Positions 46,665 through 52,620 of a stretch of 52,620 bases of DNA are shown here, piece after piece (within the stretch, counting starts at the first letter, position 1; every line of letters starts with the position of its first letter). The notes beneath the pieces are model-generated. The model was given only the letters and a program-made list of their open reading frames with translations, was not told the DNA's origin and did no database searches. Source of the DNA: Candidatus Nanoarchaeia archaeon (lineage in GTDB: Archaea > Nanobdellota > Nanobdellia > SCGC-AAA011-G17 > JAUYJU01). The stretch spans positions 1 through 52,620 of the forward strand of contig JAUYJU010000017.1 in the NCBI GenBank assembly GCA_030700155.1, written 5' to 3'. The position numbers and the translations under genes are program-made.

Positions 46665-46994
46665 CTAACCCTTAATTAAATGGTTATTCTCTTCTTTAAA
46701 TTTTGCAAATCTTTTTTCTTCTTCCATAAAAGCTTGGCAAATTGCAACATGAAAGCCATCTAAAGTAATTTTCTCTTTTTTTAACGCAAATAATAACTGT
46801 TGAAAAGACCATTGTAGTTTATCTTCTATTCCTCCTCTTGGAGTTCTTGCTAGTTCATCTAATATGCCTCTCGGAAGAATATAACTCAATTCTTCTCCAG
46901 AATTACCATCTAAAATATAAACTAAATGATCATCAGTATGATTAGGAAAATAATCAATCTTCAGTTTATCATCCCGATATAAATGTTCAGTCAT
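46665..46994 (-). CDS. hypothetical protein
   Basis: 109 aa ORF. Confidence 0.65.
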   Translation of the reverse strand: MTEHLYRDDKLKIDYFPNHTDDHLVYILDGNSGEELSYILPRGILDELARTPRGGIEDKLQWSFQQLLFALKKEKITLDGFHVAICQAFMEEEKRFAKFKEENNHLIKG

Positions 46995-47053
46995 AAAAAT
47001 ATTAAGAGATTAAGATATTTAAGGATTATGTTAAAAAGAAATATAGTTTAGGG

Positions 47054-47251
47054 TTATTGAACAGGTTTAGGTGCACTCTTCATCTCAGTATAATGACAAG
47101 CACCACAGAAAACTCTATCTTTATGATTGCCTAAAAAAGTTCCAGGTCCACATTTAGGGCAATTTCTTTCTTTAGTTAAATTATCTCCAGAAACTTTATA
47201 CTTCTTCCATTTTTCAGAAGGTCTCTTGTTTTTAACTTTCTTTTTTGCCAT
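47054..47251 (-). CDS. rps27ae: 30S ribosomal protein S27ae
   Basis: RNCPKCGPGTFLGNHKDRVFCGACHYTE. Confidence 0.95.
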   Translation of the reverse strand: MAKKKVKNKRPSEKWKKYKVSGDNLTKERNCPKCGPGTFLGNHKDRVFCGACHYTEMKSAPKPVQ

Positions 47252-47253
47252 TA

Positions 47254-47622
47254 TTATGCCTTCACTTCAGCTGGTTTTACTTCTGCAGGAGCTTCAGCAG
47301 GTTTTGCAGCAGCTTCCTTAACAGCTTTTCTATCAGCTAAATCCTTATCTCTAATCTCTTTCAAAACTTTCTTTTTCCTATAAAAATGAATTTTATCTAA
47401 ATTTTCTTTTTTATCATAAACAAATATCTCAGCTTTACAACCTTGACCATATTCTTGTTCAATTTCATAAACAAAGATTACATCTTCCTTAGCTTTAAGC
47501 ATTGGTGCTACTTGTTTAGCAACTTCAGCCCTGGAAGGAGTTGATTTAGTTTCAGATTCCAAATTTACTAAAACTTCTTTTCTATGCAATAATTTATTTT
47601 GTCTTTCTTCTAATATTTTCAT
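47254..47622 (-). CDS. rps24e: 30S ribosomal protein S24e
   Basis: NKLLHRKEVLVNLESETKSTPSRAEVAKQVAPMLKAKEDVIFV. Confidence 0.94.
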   Translation of the reverse strand: MKILEERQNKLLHRKEVLVNLESETKSTPSRAEVAKQVAPMLKAKEDVIFVYEIEQEYGQGCKAEIFVYDKKENLDKIHFYRKKKVLKEIRDKDLADRKAVKEAAAKPAEAPAEVKPAEVKA

Positions 47623-47801
47623 CTTACTTTAATTGCATATTCTCCTTTTTGTTTTATTCCAATTTTCTGAGCAACCTCAGATTTATCAGCATCTAAAATA
47701 AATAATCTTCCTTTCCAATTATCAGTAAAACTTGAACCTTTGCAGATAGGACATTGTCCACCTTCTACAAACATTTTATCATTCCTGCAAACTTTTCTCA
47801 T
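47619..47801 (-). CDS. spt4: transcription elongation factor Spt4 / RpoE''
   Basis: CPICKGSSFTDNWKGRLFILDADKSEVAQKIGIKQKGEYAIKV. Confidence 0.94.
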   Translation of the reverse strand: MRKVCRNDKMFVEGGQCPICKGSSFTDNWKGRLFILDADKSEVAQKIGIKQKGEYAIKVR

Positions 47802-48382
47802 TTTTCTTTAGCCTCTTTATTTTCTTTAGCCTCTTTAGGTTGATCTTTTTTAACTTCTTCTTCAATCCAATGCTCAGCTCCAAGTCTTGGCTGTCTCATT
47901 GTTAGTCCTATTTTAGGATTTGTTGGGTCTTTATATGAAATAGCAATTATTCTTGCTCTTACTTTATCTCCAACTTTTAAAACTTTTTTTGTTTCTTTTC
48001 CAGTCAAAGTATTTGATTTTGAAAAACTTACAAAATCGTCCATTGTCTGGCTGACATGAATCATTCCATCCAAGGCCCCCATATCAATGAAAGCCCCGAA
48101 ATCTGTTATGTCATTAACTCTTCCTAAGACAACTTCTTGCATCTCAGGTTTAAGTGTTAAAATCTTAAATCTTGTATCATAATATGTTGCTCCATCTCCA
48201 GGGATTATAACTCCCTCTCCAATGTTAACAACTTCAGTAACAGCAATAATAGCTCCAAGTTCTTTTGATATCATTCCATTATATTGCTGAGTAATGCTCT
48301 TAGTTATGCACTCATTAATATCTTCCTTAAAAAGAGTTGGTGGTACTCTAACATGACTTCTTACTTCAAGCTCGTAATACAT
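47798..48382 (-). CDS. rpoE1: DNA-directed RNA polymerase subunit E' (Rpb7-like)
   Basis: N-terminal Rpb7 domain plus S1 domain VVLGRVNDITDFGAFIDMGALDGMIHVSQ. Confidence 0.95.
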   Translation of the reverse strand: MYYELEVRSHVRVPPTLFKEDINECITKSITQQYNGMISKELGAIIAVTEVVNIGEGVIIPGDGATYYDTRFKILTLKPEMQEVVLGRVNDITDFGAFIDMGALDGMIHVSQTMDDFVSFSKSNTLTGKETKKVLKVGDKVRARIIAISYKDPTNPKIGLTMRQPRLGAEHWIEEEVKKDQPKEAKENKEAKEK

Positions 48383-48384
48383 TT

Positions 48385-48729
48385 TTAAACAAACCTCAAA
48401 AATTTACTTTGACGAATAGTTATTACTCCAATATTCCTCTTTTTAAGCTTTTCCTTTAGTTCTCTATCCTGCGTAGCCACTATAGCCCCTTTAAAATTTA
48501 CCAGTAAATCGTCTACAGGTCTATCTCTAGATGTCTCTATAACCTTAAAATTAACGATTAAAGCCTTTGCCAATTTAGCCTGAGGTTTTCCCTCTAATTC
48601 ATCTAAAGTCCTGTCTAAAATGCATATTTCAAAGCTGAAATCACATATACGTTCTAATTCAGTCTTTATGTCAATCTTATGTTTAGCAGCATTAATTATA
48701 AAGTCAGTATCCAATATTATTTGCACCAT
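48385..48729 (-). CDS. PIN-domain protein (Fcf1/Nob1-like)
   Basis: MVQIILDTDFIINAAKHKIDIKTELER...GAIVATQDRELKEKLKKRNIGVITIRQ; ATG at 48729 preferred over the track start 48876. Confidence 0.85.
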   Translation of the reverse strand: MVQIILDTDFIINAAKHKIDIKTELERICDFSFEICILDRTLDELEGKPQAKLAKALIVNFKVIETSRDRPVDDLLVNFKGAIVATQDRELKEKLKKRNIGVITIRQSKFLRFV

Positions 48730-48939
48730 ACTACTATCGAAAATTTCACCCATTTTAAAACTTTGCCTCTGGGAAGCCATTCTGTAAAGTCCATAAGCCC
48801 TATAAAACACGAAAATTTTCAGCATTTTTTCAGAGTAGAAAACAACCTCTATAAGCCGCCTAGTATCAAAATTCAAGCGTTTTAGCCTGAGAAAACTTTA
48901 TAAGCTTACCCTCATTTCTATAGCTCGAGGTGGGACTAA

Positions 48940-52134
<3,195 letters not shown>

Positions 52135-52135
52135 A

Positions 52136-52620
52136 ATGGTAGTAAACGATAAGTTAATCGAACAAGAAATGAAAGAAGCATACATAGATTATGCTATGTC
52201 TGTAATTACTTCTAGAGCCTTACCTAATGTTAAAGATGGATTAAAACCAGTTCATAGAAGAGCACTTTTTGCTATGAATGAAATTGGTGCTACTTCAGAT
52301 AAACCTTTTAAAAAATCAGCAAGAATCGTCGGAGAAATCCTTGGTAAATACCATCCCCACGGTGACACTGCAGCTTATGAATCCATTGTAAGGATGGCAC
52401 AAGAATTCTCATTACGTTATCCATTAGTACATGGACAAGGCAACTGGGGTAGCGTAGACGGAGATTCTGCAGCCGCAATGCGTTACACAGAAGCAAAACT
52501 TTCAAAGATAGCAGAAGAGATGTTAGTCGATATAGAAAAGAACACAGTTAATTTTGCCCTTAATTTTGATGGAAGTTTAGAAGAACCTTTAGTATTGCCA
52601 GCAAGAATTCCTAATCTTTT
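52136..52620 (+). CDS. gyrA: DNA gyrase subunit A (partial, runs off the right edge)
   Basis: [47 protein letters not shown]...[20 protein letters not shown]...[13 protein letters not shown]. Confidence 0.97.
   Translation, partial: MVVNDKLIEQEMKEAYIDYAMSVITSRALPNVKDGLKPVHRRALFAMNEIGATSDKPFKKSARIVGEILGKYHPHGDTAAYESIVRMAQEFSLRYPLVHGQGNWGSVDGDSAAAMRYTEAKLSKIAEEMLVDIEKNTVNFALNFDGSLEEPLVLPARIPNL

Noticed and set aside
52308-52505. Minus-strand 65-aa ORF within gyrA
   Set aside because: Antisense to unambiguous GyrA coding sequence.

Overview
The window looks like an AT-rich archaeal chromosome segment. Small size, gene content and tRNA introns suggest a DPANN / Woesearchaeota-Pacearchaeota-type genome, but this is inferred from gene content and not tested. 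It is mostly housekeeping DNA. The minus strand at the left carries the RNA polymerase operon rpoH-rpoB2-rpoB1-rpoA1-rpoA2, directly preceded by tRNA-Asp and an intron-containing tRNA-Lys. Other recognisable loci are an intron-containing tRNA-Tyr, Mre11-Rad50, RNase J, an ABC transporter, an Lhr-like helicase with a metallophosphoesterase nearby, a Ser/Thr kinase/PPP-like phosphatase/coiled-coil membrane protein operon, NAC, AlkD-like, a ParA/MinD ATPase, tRNA-His followed by hisS, ScpA, and the S27ae-S24e-Spt4-RpoE' cluster. A gyrB-gyrA pair lies at the right edge. Two inteins are visible in core information-processing genes: a LAGLIDADG-type intein in rpoA2 (truncated by the window) and an HNH-type intein in gyrB (complete, about 429 aa). 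The most interesting less-explained items are: (i) the kinase/phosphatase/coiled-coil operon at 30.6-34.9 kb; (ii) a palindrome-dense, relatively GC-rich non-coding region at about 45.0-45.2 kb, which looks like a regulated ncRNA locus in front of antitoxin-like micro-ORFs; (iii) tRNAs acting as apparent 5' leaders of protein operons (RNAP operon, hisS); (iv) an 11-bp-period iteron array overlapping the start codon of an RHH regulator; (v) an Lhr-like helicase with a reordered Walker A motif. No CRISPR array, rRNA or transposon was seen. No searches were run; all family assignments come from reading motifs.
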